Shown here piece by piece: positions 16,429 through 24,638 of a DNA stretch of 57,443 nucleotides. The notes below the pieces were generated by a model. That model worked only from the letters and a program-made list of their open reading frames with translations, searched no databases and had not been told where the DNA came from. Source of the stretch: Glo-17 sp964549735 (GTDB lineage Bacteria > Krumholzibacteriota > Krumholzibacteriia > LZORAL124-64-63); assembly GCA_964549735.1 (NCBI GenBank), contig CAZJWO010000008.1:1-57443 (forward strand), in the 5' to 3' direction. The position numbers and the translations under genes were made by a program. Every line of letters begins with the position of its first letter. Position 1 is the stretch's first letter.

Positions 16429-16779
16429 TCATCCGGCATGACGACCCGCAAGCCTACCCTCGTGGCGGTCATACCATGTTCTTCGGCAAATCCTCGCCCA
16501 GGGTGGCGGCACATCGCACTGGCCATACGATGCGCCGCACTGGCCTTGATCGTCGCGGCCCCAGGCCACGATCGTTCCGTCGGACCTCAGACCCGAACTG
16601 TGCTCGTTGCCCGCCGAGATGGCGACGGAATCGGCGTTGGGCTGCGGCACGCTTGTCTGTCCGTGGATGCCCCAGCCGATGAGCGTGTTCGCAGGTTCGG
16701 CCAGCGCAGCGCCGGGCACGATACGCGCGACCGCGAGCAAGGTCGCGACAGTCGCGTAGATGTTGGAACGGCGGTGCAT
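16429..16779 (-). pseudogene. Truncated RCC1-repeat secreted protein
   Basis: The ATG at 16779 follows GGGGAGG, and the frame encodes a signal peptide (IYATVATLLAVARIVPGAALA). It then gives the start of RCC1-type repeats (LIGWGIHGQTSVPQPNADSV, AISAGNEHSSGLRSDGTIVA, then WGRDDQGQC and GQCDVPPP). Immediately after, the sequence stops resembling RCC1 (WARICRRTWYDRHEGRL) and terminates, leaving 116 codons. Secreted RCC1 proteins normally carry five to seven repeats of about 50 residues. This is therefore probably a remnant of a larger gene cut by deletion. The start region is intact, so a short product may still be made. The 244-bp divergent region ahead (16780-17023) is AT-richer around 16870-16925. 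Confidence 0.6.
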
Positions 16780-17023
16780 GGTCGACCTCCCCGCGACCTC
16801 GGCCGCAACAGCATCACGAGCAGTCCTTCCTCGCCGCGTGCGATGCTGTATTGGACGGACAGCGACCGACATTTATCGCGATTCCTTCGCGAATAGATAC
16901 AGGTCGTGATTTTACTTTCGATTCCCGGTGAAACGCCTTGTTCAGATCCGGCCCCGCGAGCGAATTGATCTTCGCCGCCCGCTCCGTCGGATGGTAGTGT
17001 CCGCAGCGGGAAAGGGGGTTGCC

Positions 17024-18700
17024 GTGAAGAGAGCTCTGAACAGCGGCGCGGCCAGGAGATCGCCCGCGCCACGTGCCGCGGCCCTGCCGTCCGCCGCGGC
17101 CCGCGCGGCCACCGCGGCCGCTGTGCCGCTGCTGTACGGCCTGCTCTTCCTGATCCTCACCTGGCCCTCCGCTGTGCATCTCGGCACGCACATCCTGGCC
17201 GACGGCGGCGACGGACTGCAGATGTACTGGAACATCTGGTGGGTGCGCCACGCCGTCTTGAGCGGCCGACTCGACGTGTACGAGACCCCCATGCTGTTCT
17301 ACCCGCAGTCGCCCAGCCTCCTCGCGCATAGCCTGCATCCGTTCGGAGGACTGTTGACCGTTCCGCTGGCTGCTGTCTGCCCGGACATCGTCCTGTTCAA
17401 TCTGGTCGTCATCTTCGCCTTCGCCGCATCGGGTTGGGGCGCCTTCCTGCTCGCCCGGCGCTTCGGCGCCGCCAGGCTGCCCGCGCTCGCCGGGGGCTAC
17501 ATCTTCACGTTCTGCAGCTACCACTTCGCCCATGCGCAGGGCCATCTCAATCTGGTCCTCATGCAGTGGATCCCGTTCTTCCTGCTGTACTTCCTGCGCG
17601 TGGTCGAAGATGGCCGCGCGCGGCACGCGGTCCTGGCTGCGCTCTTCCTCGTGCTCGTCCTGCTCTGCGACCACTACTATTTCTCGTTCTGCGTCCTGGC
17701 CGGCGCGCTCACGCTGCTCTGGGCCGCCGTTCGCGGCCGACCGGCGGGGCTGTCGCGGCCGGCGTTGCGCTCGTGGCTGCTGTTCGGATCGCTCGTCGCC
17801 AGCACGGCGGGCGTCTTCATCTATCTCTACCTGCAGGCGGTCGCGGCGGGGGATATCGCCGGCCATCAGTCCCGCGAGTCCGGCATGGATCTCTTCGCGC
17901 TGCTCATCCCCGGCGCGCACTGGCGCTGGCATGGGCTGACGGCGTTCTACTGGGAACGTCTCGGCGCGAACATCCACGAGACGAGCGTGCACGTGGGGCT
18001 CGGCGCGGCCGCCCTGGCCGTCTGCGGATACATCGATCTGCGCCGGCGCCGCGACCGCACGCGGCTCCTGCTGCTGCTCTGGTTCCTCGTCTTCTTCCTG
18101 CTGGCGCTGGGCAGGGAACTGCAGGTCTTCGGCTGGCGCATGAACCTGCCGATGCCGTACGACGCGCTGGAATTCGCGGTGCCGCCGCTGCGCACCGGCG
18201 GCGTGCCGGTGCGCTTCGTGGTGGTCGCGATCCTGGCGCTCTCGGTGCTGGCCGCGCGCGGCGCCGGGCTGCTCGCGGCGACGCGCGGGGGTCGTCTCGC
18301 GTTGGCCTTGCTGTGCGGTCTGGTCTGCGTCGAGCTGTATCCACGTCCCGTGCCCGTCACGCGGGTGACCTTTCCGGCGTACATCGACGTCCTGGCGCGG
18401 CACGCGACGACCCATCCCGGCCCCATCCTCGATCTGGTCCATCCCCAGCAACTGGCGATGGTCTACCAGACGCGCCACCAGCAACCGATCCATACGGGCT
18501 ACCTCGCCCGGATCCCGCAGCCGGTCCGGCGCAGCTTCGTCAGGGTCAATCACCTGATCGAGCGGCAAGCCTTCGCCGAGCTGGGATCGCAATGGGGTTT
18601 CCGCTACGTCCTGGCGACCACCGCCCCGCCCGACAGCCGTCTGCTCTTCGGCGGTCCGGTGCAGATCTACGAACTGACCTCGCGCCCGGTCGCCCCGTGA
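17024..18700 (+). CDS. Polytopic membrane protein, GT-C/PMT-like glycosyltransferase fold
   Basis: This is a 558-residue integral membrane protein with about 10-12 hydrophobic helices. The GTG at 17024 is chosen because AAAGGGGG lies 5 nt ahead; ATG codons further upstream in frame lack a site. Signatures of large membrane glycosyltransferases are visible. The first loop after helix 1 is acidic (HILADGGDGLQMYWNIWWV). It is followed by LFYPQSPSLLAHSLHP, and a conserved-looking HFAHAQGHLNLVLMQWIPF precedes a core helix. The C-terminal ~120 residues are soluble. Proteins of this type transfer sugars from polyprenyl donors outside the membrane. Donor and acceptor are unknown. The nearest neighbours are unrelated, so it is probably monocistronic. 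Confidence 0.7.
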   Translation: MKRALNSGAARRSPAPRAAALPSAAARAATAAAVPLLYGLLFLILTWPSAVHLGTHILADGGDGLQMYWNIWWVRHAVLSGRLDVYETPMLFYPQSPSLLAHSLHPFGGLLTVPLAAVCPDIVLFNLVVIFAFAASGWGAFLLARRFGAARLPALAGGYIFTFCSYHFAHAQGHLNLVLMQWIPFFLLYFLRVVEDGRARHAVLAALFLVLVLLCDHYYFSFCVLAGALTLLWAAVRGRPAGLSRPALRSWLLFGSLVASTAGVFIYLYLQAVAAGDIAGHQSRESGMDLFALLIPGAHWRWHGLTAFYWERLGANIHETSVHVGLGAAALAVCGYIDLRRRRDRTRLLLLLWFLVFFLLALGRELQVFGWRMNLPMPYDALEFAVPPLRTGGVPVRFVVVAILALSVLAARGAGLLAATRGGRLALALLCGLVCVELYPRPVPVTRVTFPAYIDVLARHATTHPGPILDLVHPQQLAMVYQTRHQQPIHTGYLARIPQPVRRSFVRVNHLIERQAFAELGSQWGFRYVLATTAPPDSRLLFGGPVQIYELTSRPVAP

Positions 18701-18778
18701 GGATTCGCGGCGCGGACCCGCCGGGACTGCGGCTCCTCGAACGATCGAAATCCCTTTAATATGTCGTGAGAATTATTG

Positions 18779-18784
18779 TATAAT
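18779..18784 (+). promoter_or_regulatory. -10 element (perfect TATAAT) for the L,D-transpeptidase gene
   Basis: TATAAT lies in an AT-rich island immediately after TTG, with a weak TTTAAT 18 bp upstream as the -35. Predicted start is near 18791, about 85 nt before the start codon at 18874. Confidence 0.55.
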
Positions 18785-18873
18785 CATGCCCAGATTGACA
18801 CCGCCCGAGGGCGCCGGTGCGAGGGATCTCCCGGTCGAAAACCAAGGATGATGGTCGTCCAGACGAGTTCGGG

Positions 18874-20181
18874 ATGTCGAGCATGGGAACCCGTCGCCTC
18901 GCCGCCTTCTGCCTCGTTTTGGCCGTCGCTGTCGCAGGTAGCCCGGTTGCGGCCGGCTGGCTGCGCAGCGCTCTTCCGGGCGCCGAAGCGGACCTGCTGT
19001 CGGTCCAGACGCCCCGACGCGGCGCGGCGTACTACCGTACGCTGGCCGCGCTGGCCGAGCTGTGGGGAGTCGCCGACGCCGGCGGCTGGCCCGCGGTCGG
19101 CGGCGGGCCGCTCCTGCGCGACGGTATGATCGATCCGCGGGTCCCGTCGCTGCGGCGGCGCCTGTCGCTGCCTGTGCCAGCCGGAATCGACTCCCTCCGT
19201 TACGACGCCGAGGTCGTCGCAGCCGTGCGCAGCTTCCAGGTGCGGCACGGTCTCGCCCCCGACGGCGCCGTCGGCCGCCTGACAGTCGCCGCGCTCGACG
19301 TTCCGGCGGCGGTGCGCGCCGACCAGCTCGCGCTGAATCTGCAACGCGTGAACGGACTGCCGCCGGATCGCGGGCCGCGCTACGTCCTGGTCAACGTGCC
19401 GGCCGGTACGCTCGCCATGGTCGCCGACGACTCCCTGCACGGCGTGATGCGCGCCGTCGTCGGCCGGCCCGATCGTCCGACGCCGACCATCGCCAGCCGC
19501 ATCACGCAACTCGAGCTGAATCCCGCGTGGAACATCCCGCAGCGCCTGGCCCGCCAGGACGTGCTGCCGCACCTGCGCAAGAATCCGGACTATTGGCGCG
19601 AACACGGCATCCGCGTGTTCGCGACCTGGCTCGATGGCGCGCCGGAGCTCGATCCGGCCGCGATCGACTGGCCGGCCATCCGGCCCGCGAACCTCGCCTT
19701 CAAGCTCCGCCAGGAACCCGGGCCGCTCAATCCGCTCGGTCGCATGAAGTTCGTCTTCGAGAATCCGTACAGCGTCTACATCCACGACACGCCGAGCCGC
19801 GAGCGCTTCAACTCGCCGGCGCGCTTCTACAGCTCCGGCTGCGTGCGCATCGAGGACCCCGTGGCGCTGGCGGAATTCCTGCTGCAGGGAGCCGGACCGC
19901 GCCTGCGCGCGCAGTTCGACGCGGCGCGCGAAGGCACGGATCCGCGACGGGTCAGGTTGCCCGAGCCCGTACCCGTCTTCATGGTCTATTGGACCGCTTG
20001 GGTCGATCCCGACGGCGTCGTCCAATTCCGGGACGACATCTACGGCCACGACGCGGCATTGGTCGCGAGTTCGACGATCTCGCCGCCGCCGGCATGGTCA
20101 CCAGCGGCGGACCGGGCCGGTGTCGAGGTGGACGAAGTCGGACTTCGGGTAGTGGCCGACGCCTCCCCGTTGCTCCCCTAG
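18874..20181 (+). CDS. ldtD: L,D-transpeptidase of the YcbB/LdtD type
   Basis: This is a 435-residue exported cell-wall enzyme that makes 3-3 peptidoglycan cross-links. A signal peptide covers about residues 1-28 (LAAFCLVLAVAVAGSPVAA). A peptidoglycan-binding domain 1 lies at about 111-143 (VAAVRSFQVRHGLAPDGAVG). A YkuD catalytic domain follows, with the YcbB-type signature: His in YIHDTP (about 303) and Cys323 in FYSSGCVRIEDP. The length and the large insert before the active site fit YcbB and not the short YkuD enzymes. The start at ATG 18874 is tentative; ATG 18883 is in frame. The gene converges on, and overlaps by 84 bp, a MepK-like endopeptidase gene. The symbol is by family analogy with E. 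coli. Confidence 0.85.
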   Translation: MSSMGTRRLAAFCLVLAVAVAGSPVAAGWLRSALPGAEADLLSVQTPRRGAAYYRTLAALAELWGVADAGGWPAVGGGPLLRDGMIDPRVPSLRRRLSLPVPAGIDSLRYDAEVVAAVRSFQVRHGLAPDGAVGRLTVAALDVPAAVRADQLALNLQRVNGLPPDRGPRYVLVNVPAGTLAMVADDSLHGVMRAVVGRPDRPTPTIASRITQLELNPAWNIPQRLARQDVLPHLRKNPDYWREHGIRVFATWLDGAPELDPAAIDWPAIRPANLAFKLRQEPGPLNPLGRMKFVFENPYSVYIHDTPSRERFNSPARFYSSGCVRIEDPVALAEFLLQGAGPRLRAQFDAAREGTDPRRVRLPEPVPVFMVYWTAWVDPDGVVQFRDDIYGHDAALVASSTISPPPAWSPAADRAGVEVDEVGLRVVADASPLLP

Positions 20182-20661
20182 GGCCGCGCGCCAGAGTCGC
20201 GCCGTCGCGACGCCCGGCAACCGCACATCGATCGCTTTGCCCTGCAGGTGGAAGCTGCGCGGCGCGACTCTGCGGCCCTGCTGCAGCAGCGCGGCGTTCG
20301 ACGCCGGCGAGCGATACCCCGAGATGACATGGAAGGGTTCGCGGGTATCGATACGCCGCGCGATGTCGGCGAGCAGATCGAGCAGACGCGCGTCGATGGC
20401 CTTGACCTCGTCGGTGCGATGATCGCGCAGGAGTCGGCTGAACGCCGCGACGGCGTCGGGTACGAGGACTCCGTCGTGGCGGTACTCGCAGGCGAGTCTT
20501 TCGCCGGTGTGGGTGTTGAAGAGCGCGAGCGAGCGGTCTGGGGAGACCATCGCGGCGACGGCTTTCTGCCACGGCAGCGGCACGAGGGTCAAGAGGGCTG
20601 CGCGTCCGCAGAGGTCGAGGAAACGCCGTCGATCGAGTCGACTGGAGGTCTCGTCGCGCAT
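20098..20661 (-). CDS. mepK: DUF882/M15-type murein endopeptidase (YcbK/MepK-like), Tat-exported
   Basis: This is a 187-residue enzyme of the DUF882 (peptidase M15A) family, whose E. coli member MepK cleaves 3-3 and other peptide cross-links in peptidoglycan. The N-terminus carries a twin-arginine motif (LDRRRFLDLCGRAALLTL). The zinc-site pattern is intact: HVISGYRSP, then SFHLQGKAIDVRL (His and Asp), then FVHLDTG (second His). The ATG at 20661 is the first codon giving the RR leader. Its 3' end overlaps the L,D-transpeptidase gene tail-to-tail. In E. coli ycbB and ycbK are also neighbours, so the pairing of 3-3 cross-link maker and cutter is retained here in a different orientation. Confidence 0.82.
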   Translation of the reverse strand: MRDETSSRLDRRRFLDLCGRAALLTLVPLPWQKAVAAMVSPDRSLALFNTHTGERLACEYRHDGVLVPDAVAAFSRLLRDHRTDEVKAIDARLLDLLADIARRIDTREPFHVISGYRSPASNAALLQQGRRVAPRSFHLQGKAIDVRLPGVATARLWRAALGEQRGGVGHYPKSDFVHLDTGPVRRW

Positions 20662-20777
20662 GCCGCAGGGGTTCCTTCCTGGCCTGAGGGTCCTTCCATG
20701 TCTCCTGCCGGTATCGCTCAGGATGCAGCAAACCGTCACGCAACGCAAGGTCGGTGCCGTGTCGGCGGCCGGGTGAA

Positions 20778-20793
20778 TACGTGAAAACACGTA
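20778..20793. promoter_or_regulatory. Perfect 16-bp inverted repeat upstream of the endopeptidase gene
   Basis: TACGTGAAAACACGTA (6-bp arms, AAAA centre) sits 117 bp ahead of the endopeptidase start. A second palindrome, AGACATGTCT, lies at 20852-20861, and a minus-strand TATACT between them (20830-20825) could be the -10. The geometry suggests operator sites for a dimeric regulator. Confidence 0.3.
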
Positions 20794-20875
20794 GCATATG
20801 AGGCGGGAGACTTGAGAGGTGTGCAGTATACAGCCGCAATGGTTGCACTTCAGACATGTCTAAACTGGCTGTTTG

Positions 20876-20975
20876 GTCCATTAATTATCACTATCAATTT
20901 ATAATTTAATTTTGTGACCTGAGCGCGCGATATTTTCTGGCTATCGCCGGATATAAGTACATTCTTTATCAGCGC
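20876..20975 (+). promoter_or_regulatory. AT-rich promoter island ahead of the beta-helix gene
   Basis: A sharply AT-rich stretch stands out from its GC-rich surroundings. It contains TATAAT at 20900-20905 and TATAAG at 20952-20957. No strong -35 is evident for either. It probably supplies the promoter for the gene starting at 21056. Confidence 0.45.
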
Positions 20976-21055
20976 TCGCCGGCTACCGATTATGCTGCTC
21001 TGCTTCCGCATCTGCCGTTTGCTGATAGATCCTGCAGTCCGCGGAGCAGATCTCC

Positions 21056-22501
21056 ATGAAACGAACAGGACTCCTGCGCGCCGCCGTCGCGTTGGCCGCT
21101 CTGGGCGGCAGTGCGGCCTCGGCTGTCGATCGACACGTCCCGTCGGGATACGCGAGCATCGCCTCGGCGCTGGCGGCCGCCAGTTTCGGCGACCGCATCA
21201 TCCTGGCGCCAGGAATCTACCGGGAATACGACCTCGTCCTGAAGTCAGGGGTCATGCTGCTCGGCAGGCCCCAGGCCCCGGGCGACGTCGTCATCGACGC
21301 CCAGGGGCAAGGGCGCGTGCTGCGCGCGGAGAACCTCGCCTCGGCGGCGACGGTCATCGGCGTGACGATCACCGGCGGCCATGCCGACGGGACCAACGCC
21401 TATGAGAAGAGCGGCGGCGGCGTGTTGGTCTCGAAGGCCACGGTCAAGCTCGAGGACACGGTCGTGAGCGGAAATGAGGCGGCGGGCAACGGCGGTGGCG
21501 TGCGCGTCGCGCGCGGCGAGCTGCAGATGTTTCGCTGCGTTGTGCGCGACAACGCCGCCGGGCGAGGAGGCGGGGGATTGGCTGTCTGCTACGGTTCATG
21601 GACCGAGGTCGCAGAGGCTCTGCTCGCGGGCAATAGCAGTGCCTGGGGAGGCGCCGCGGCCGTACGCGCCGGTTCGACCGCTCGCTTCGTCGAATGCCGT
21701 TTCGAGGCCAATCAGACACTCGCCGCGCCTGGTCTCGGCGGTGGACTGGCGTGCGATCACGGCGCGACAGCTGTCCTGGTGCGCTGCCTCGTGGCCGACA
21801 ACTCGGCTCGCCGCGGCGGCGGCATCTACGTCGCCACGGGAGCCGGGCCGATCATACAATCGGTGACTGTCGACCGTAACGAGAGCGTCGACGCCGTCGG
21901 CGGCATCTACACGAAAGGATGCTCGCTCGAACTGACGCGCTGCATCGTGAGCTTCCATGCCCAGGCCGCGTTCAGCTGCACCGATGGCGCGGTGCCGACC
22001 CTGGTCGCCACCAACATCTACGGCAACGCGGGCGGTGATTGGACCGGCGCGCTGGCGTCCCAGCTCGGCGTCCACCACAACTTCAGCGCCGATCCGCTCT
22101 ACTGCGCCGTCGATGATCGCCACCTGCGCTCCGAGTCGCCCTGCCTGCCGCAGAACAATGGCGTGGCCCTCATCGGCGCGTTCGGCGAGGGGTGCGGGCC
22201 CGTGTCCGCGCCGCCGGCCGCGCCGCCGGCGATCTCCCTGAGCGCGTGGCCGAACCCGTTCAACCCGGCCACCAGGATCTCGTTCGAGCTGCCGAGCGCC
22301 GCGCGCGTGCGGCTGAGCGTCTACGACGTCCGCGGTCGCCGGCTCGTCGTCCTGGTCGACGAGCTACGATCGGAGGGCGCGCACCAGGTGCTCTGGCGCG
22401 CCACCGACGCCACCGGAGGCGCCCTCGCCTCCGGCGCGTACGTGGCGCTGCTGGAAATCGAAGGACAGCGGCAGACGGTCAAGCTCCTGCTGGCCCGGTG
22501 A
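21056..22501 (+). CDS. Secreted right-handed beta-helix protein with FlgD-type tail
   Basis: This is a 481-residue exported protein. A signal peptide covers about residues 1-23 (LLRAAVALAALGGSAASA). The start of a parallel beta-helix follows (YASIASALAAASFGDRIILA). Helix rungs follow with the usual G-G-G-V/I spacing: SGGGVLVSKATVKLEDTVVS, NGGGVRVARGELQMFRCVV, RRGGGIYVATGAGPIIQSV. The helix ends in a cap region with a single disulfide-like Cys pair (SPCLPQN ... GEGCGP). The last ~85 residues are a FlgD-type sorting domain (SAWPNPFNPATRISFEL). This fold is common in pectin-lyase-like enzymes and adhesins, but I see no catalytic pattern. It converges on a pseudogene of a related protein, overlapping it by 23 bp. 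Confidence 0.82.
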   Translation: MKRTGLLRAAVALAALGGSAASAVDRHVPSGYASIASALAAASFGDRIILAPGIYREYDLVLKSGVMLLGRPQAPGDVVIDAQGQGRVLRAENLASAATVIGVTITGGHADGTNAYEKSGGGVLVSKATVKLEDTVVSGNEAAGNGGGVRVARGELQMFRCVVRDNAAGRGGGGLAVCYGSWTEVAEALLAGNSSAWGGAAAVRAGSTARFVECRFEANQTLAAPGLGGGLACDHGATAVLVRCLVADNSARRGGGIYVATGAGPIIQSVTVDRNESVDAVGGIYTKGCSLELTRCIVSFHAQAAFSCTDGAVPTLVATNIYGNAGGDWTGALASQLGVHHNFSADPLYCAVDDRHLRSESPCLPQNNGVALIGAFGEGCGPVSAPPAAPPAISLSAWPNPFNPATRISFELPSAARVRLSVYDVRGRRLVVLVDELRSEGAHQVLWRATDATGGALASGAYVALLEIEGQRQTVKLLLAR

Positions 22502-22916
22502 GCGGCGCGGTGCGGCCGGATTTCGGCGCGCGTCTCGGATCGCGCGCCGATCGCCGCCGCGGCTTCGGCCGGTTCGCTTTGGTTGCCGGCGTGATCGACC
22601 GCCGCGACGCCGAGCGCACCGTGATGTCCTTGCCCAGGAAATCGATTTCGCGGTTTCCTTCGCCGCGGTAGACTCCGTCGGCGATGAGCACGACATCGCC
22701 GGGGGTCGCGGCCTGGATGCCGCGCTGGATGGAGGCGAAGGGTTGCTCCGCCGAGCCGGGATGATCGTCATCCCCGTCGGTGGCGACGTACCACAGCGCG
22801 CGGCCCTGGGCGGCCGCTGCGGGCGCGGCGGCGGTCCGCGGCGAGACGCTCGCCACGGGTTGGGCGCTCAGCAGGATCGCGCCCATCAGCAAAGCGATCG
22901 GAGACCAATGCCACAT
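22479..22916 (-). pseudogene. Remnant of a DUF1565 beta-helix/Fn3 secreted protein with internal deletion
   Basis: The ATG at 22916 follows AGGAGG and encodes a signal peptide, then the classic DUF1565 opening (YVATDGDDDHPGSAEQPFAS, IQRGIQAATPGDVVLIADGV, YRGEGNREIDFLGKDITVRS). After IT-VRSA the frame becomes Arg-rich nonsense. In another minus frame over the same bases (22620-22561) the reading is GALGVAAVDHAGNQSEPAEA, the end of a fibronectin type III domain. So the 5' end of a beta-helix gene is joined out of frame to the Fn3 tail of probably the same gene, with the middle deleted near 22610-22625. The product would be non-functional. Confidence 0.68.
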
Positions 22917-23069
22917 GACCATCCTCCTGGTTGAAGGCGGCTGGAACTGCCTCGAGCGATGGGACGGTCAGGCGAAGGTGATCAGGCATCCCCGAGGATC
23001 GGATCATATTACAATTCGCCGTACGTTCTCAACACGAATCGGCGCCGCGGCGGTTCGCCTGGGCGTATC

Positions 23070-23092
23070 TTGACACGGCGCACGAGAGCGGA
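23070..23092 (+). promoter_or_regulatory. Perfect -35 box (TTGACA) ahead of the exonuclease/phosphatase-like gene
   Basis: TTGACA at 23070-23075 is a consensus -35, but only weak -10 matches follow (GATAGT at 15-bp or TAGTTC at 17-bp spacing). It lies 64 bp ahead of ATG 23139 in the divergent spacer shared with the beta-helix remnant. Confidence 0.3.
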
Positions 23093-23138
23093 TAGTTCGG
23101 GCCGGGGCCCGGCGAAGGTCGAACCGAGGACGGCTGCC

Positions 23139-24638
23139 ATGCGACGAGGTCGATACCAGCTGGTTCGCAGCGTATGGACGGTGCTGGTCGCCCTGAGCCT
23201 GGCCGGCTCGGCCCCAGGCTGGCAGGCGAATGCGCACGACGGACCAGGTCCGCATGCCGGCGGCGCAGGGATCGTCATCGACGGTCGTCTCGACGAATGG
23301 CGCGGCGTGCCGGCGGTCTTCGACGCGGCAGCGTCCGCCGCGGGCGCCGGCGCCGCGGCGCCCGTCGAGCGCCTGTGGCTGGCCTCGGACCGGGGTCGAC
23401 TCTATCTGCGTCTGCTGCTGCGGCAGGAGACGATCCTGCAGCGGGACGGCGGCCTGGTCCTCTACCTGGACACCGACGCGTCGCCGGCGACCGGGATGCC
23501 GGTCGAGAGCATCGGCGCGGACCTGCGCTGGTCCTTCAGCAAGCGCAAGGGTCGGGTCGTGACGCTGGGGTTGCCAGTGACCATTCAACCGGCGGCGATC
23601 GGTCTGCGCCAGGCGCCGACCCATGCGGCCCGCGAGTTCGAGATCGCGATCGACCGCAACGCCTCGGTGGCCGGGGCGCCGATCTTCGGCGCCGAGCGGA
23701 TCGTCGTCCTGCTGCGCGATGAGAGCGGCCGCGCCGCGCGCTCGACCGGTCCGCTGGTGATGCATCTGAGCGACGACGCGCCAGCGGGCGCCGCCGACCT
23801 GACGCTCGCCCGGTCGGACCCGTCCCATCTGCGGGTCCTCAGCTACAACGTGCTCTTCGATGGCTGCTTCGAGCGGCCGGAACCTTTCACGCGCATCTTC
23901 CGGGCGCTGGACGCCGACATCGTCAGCCTGCAGGAGGTCTTCAACCATTCGGCATCCGAGACCCGCGAGATATTCGAACGGATCTTCCCGGGCCAACGCT
24001 GGCACGCGTCCGGCGACGCGCGGGGCATCATCGCCAGCCGCTATCCGATCCGCGACGGAGGTCCCGTCGGATCGCGGCGGCGAGGCGGCTGGGCTCTCGT
24101 CGCGGCGCCCGCCGGCGACGTCCTGGTCATCAATCCGCATCCGCCGTGCTGCGACGACGACGCCGGCCGGCAAGAGGAGTTCGATGCGCTGGCCGGCTGG
24201 CTGCGCGAGCGCAAGATCTCCGGCGCGCTGGCGCTCGGCACGCCGATCGTGATCGCCGGGGACATGAATCTCGTCGGCGATGCGCGGCAGCTGCGCACGT
24301 TGCTCGACGGCGAGATCGTCGACACCGGGATGTTCGGCGCGCCGCATCGGCCCGACTGGGATGGCACCTCGCTGGCCGACGCGGCGCCCTACCATCTGAC
24401 CGGGCGCGAGGTCTACACGTGGCGCAACGATCGGGGACCTTTCGCTCCCGGGCGGCTCGACTACCTGGTCTACACCGACAGCGTGCTGGGGCTGGGCCGA
24501 CGCTTCGTGCTCTGGACGCCAGATCTGTCTGCCGCGTTCCTCGCCGAGCACGGCCTCGAGCGCGACGACACGGCCGTCGCCTCGGATCACCTGCCGGTCG
24601 TCGGCGACTTCTACCGGCTCGGCGCTTCCTCGCGTTGA
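23139..24638 (+). CDS. Exported endonuclease/exonuclease/phosphatase-family protein with N-terminal CBM9-like domain
   Basis: This is a 499-residue exported protein. A signal peptide covers about residues 1-35. Residues of about 45-215 resemble a CBM9/DOMON-like sandwich (IVIDGRLDEW, then GGLVLYLDTDASPATGMPV). The C-terminal ~270 residues are the DNase I-like EEP fold. Its signatures are LRVLSYNVLFDGC (Asn), DADIVSLQEVF (catalytic Glu), INPHPPCCDDDAGRQEEFDA, VIAGDMNLVGDA (Asp/Asn), RLDYLVYTDS and ASDHLPVVGDF (Asp-His). All metal and catalytic positions are present, so it should be an active phosphodiesterase or nuclease outside the cytoplasm. The substrate could be nucleic acid, phospholipid or inositol phosphate. 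Its 3' end overlaps the convergent gene by 28 bp. Confidence 0.82.
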   Translation: MRRGRYQLVRSVWTVLVALSLAGSAPGWQANAHDGPGPHAGGAGIVIDGRLDEWRGVPAVFDAAASAAGAGAAAPVERLWLASDRGRLYLRLLLRQETILQRDGGLVLYLDTDASPATGMPVESIGADLRWSFSKRKGRVVTLGLPVTIQPAAIGLRQAPTHAAREFEIAIDRNASVAGAPIFGAERIVVLLRDESGRAARSTGPLVMHLSDDAPAGAADLTLARSDPSHLRVLSYNVLFDGCFERPEPFTRIFRALDADIVSLQEVFNHSASETREIFERIFPGQRWHASGDARGIIASRYPIRDGGPVGSRRRGGWALVAAPAGDVLVINPHPPCCDDDAGRQEEFDALAGWLRERKISGALALGTPIVIAGDMNLVGDARQLRTLLDGEIVDTGMFGAPHRPDWDGTSLADAAPYHLTGREVYTWRNDRGPFAPGRLDYLVYTDSVLGLGRRFVLWTPDLSAAFLAEHGLERDDTAVASDHLPVVGDFYRLGASSR

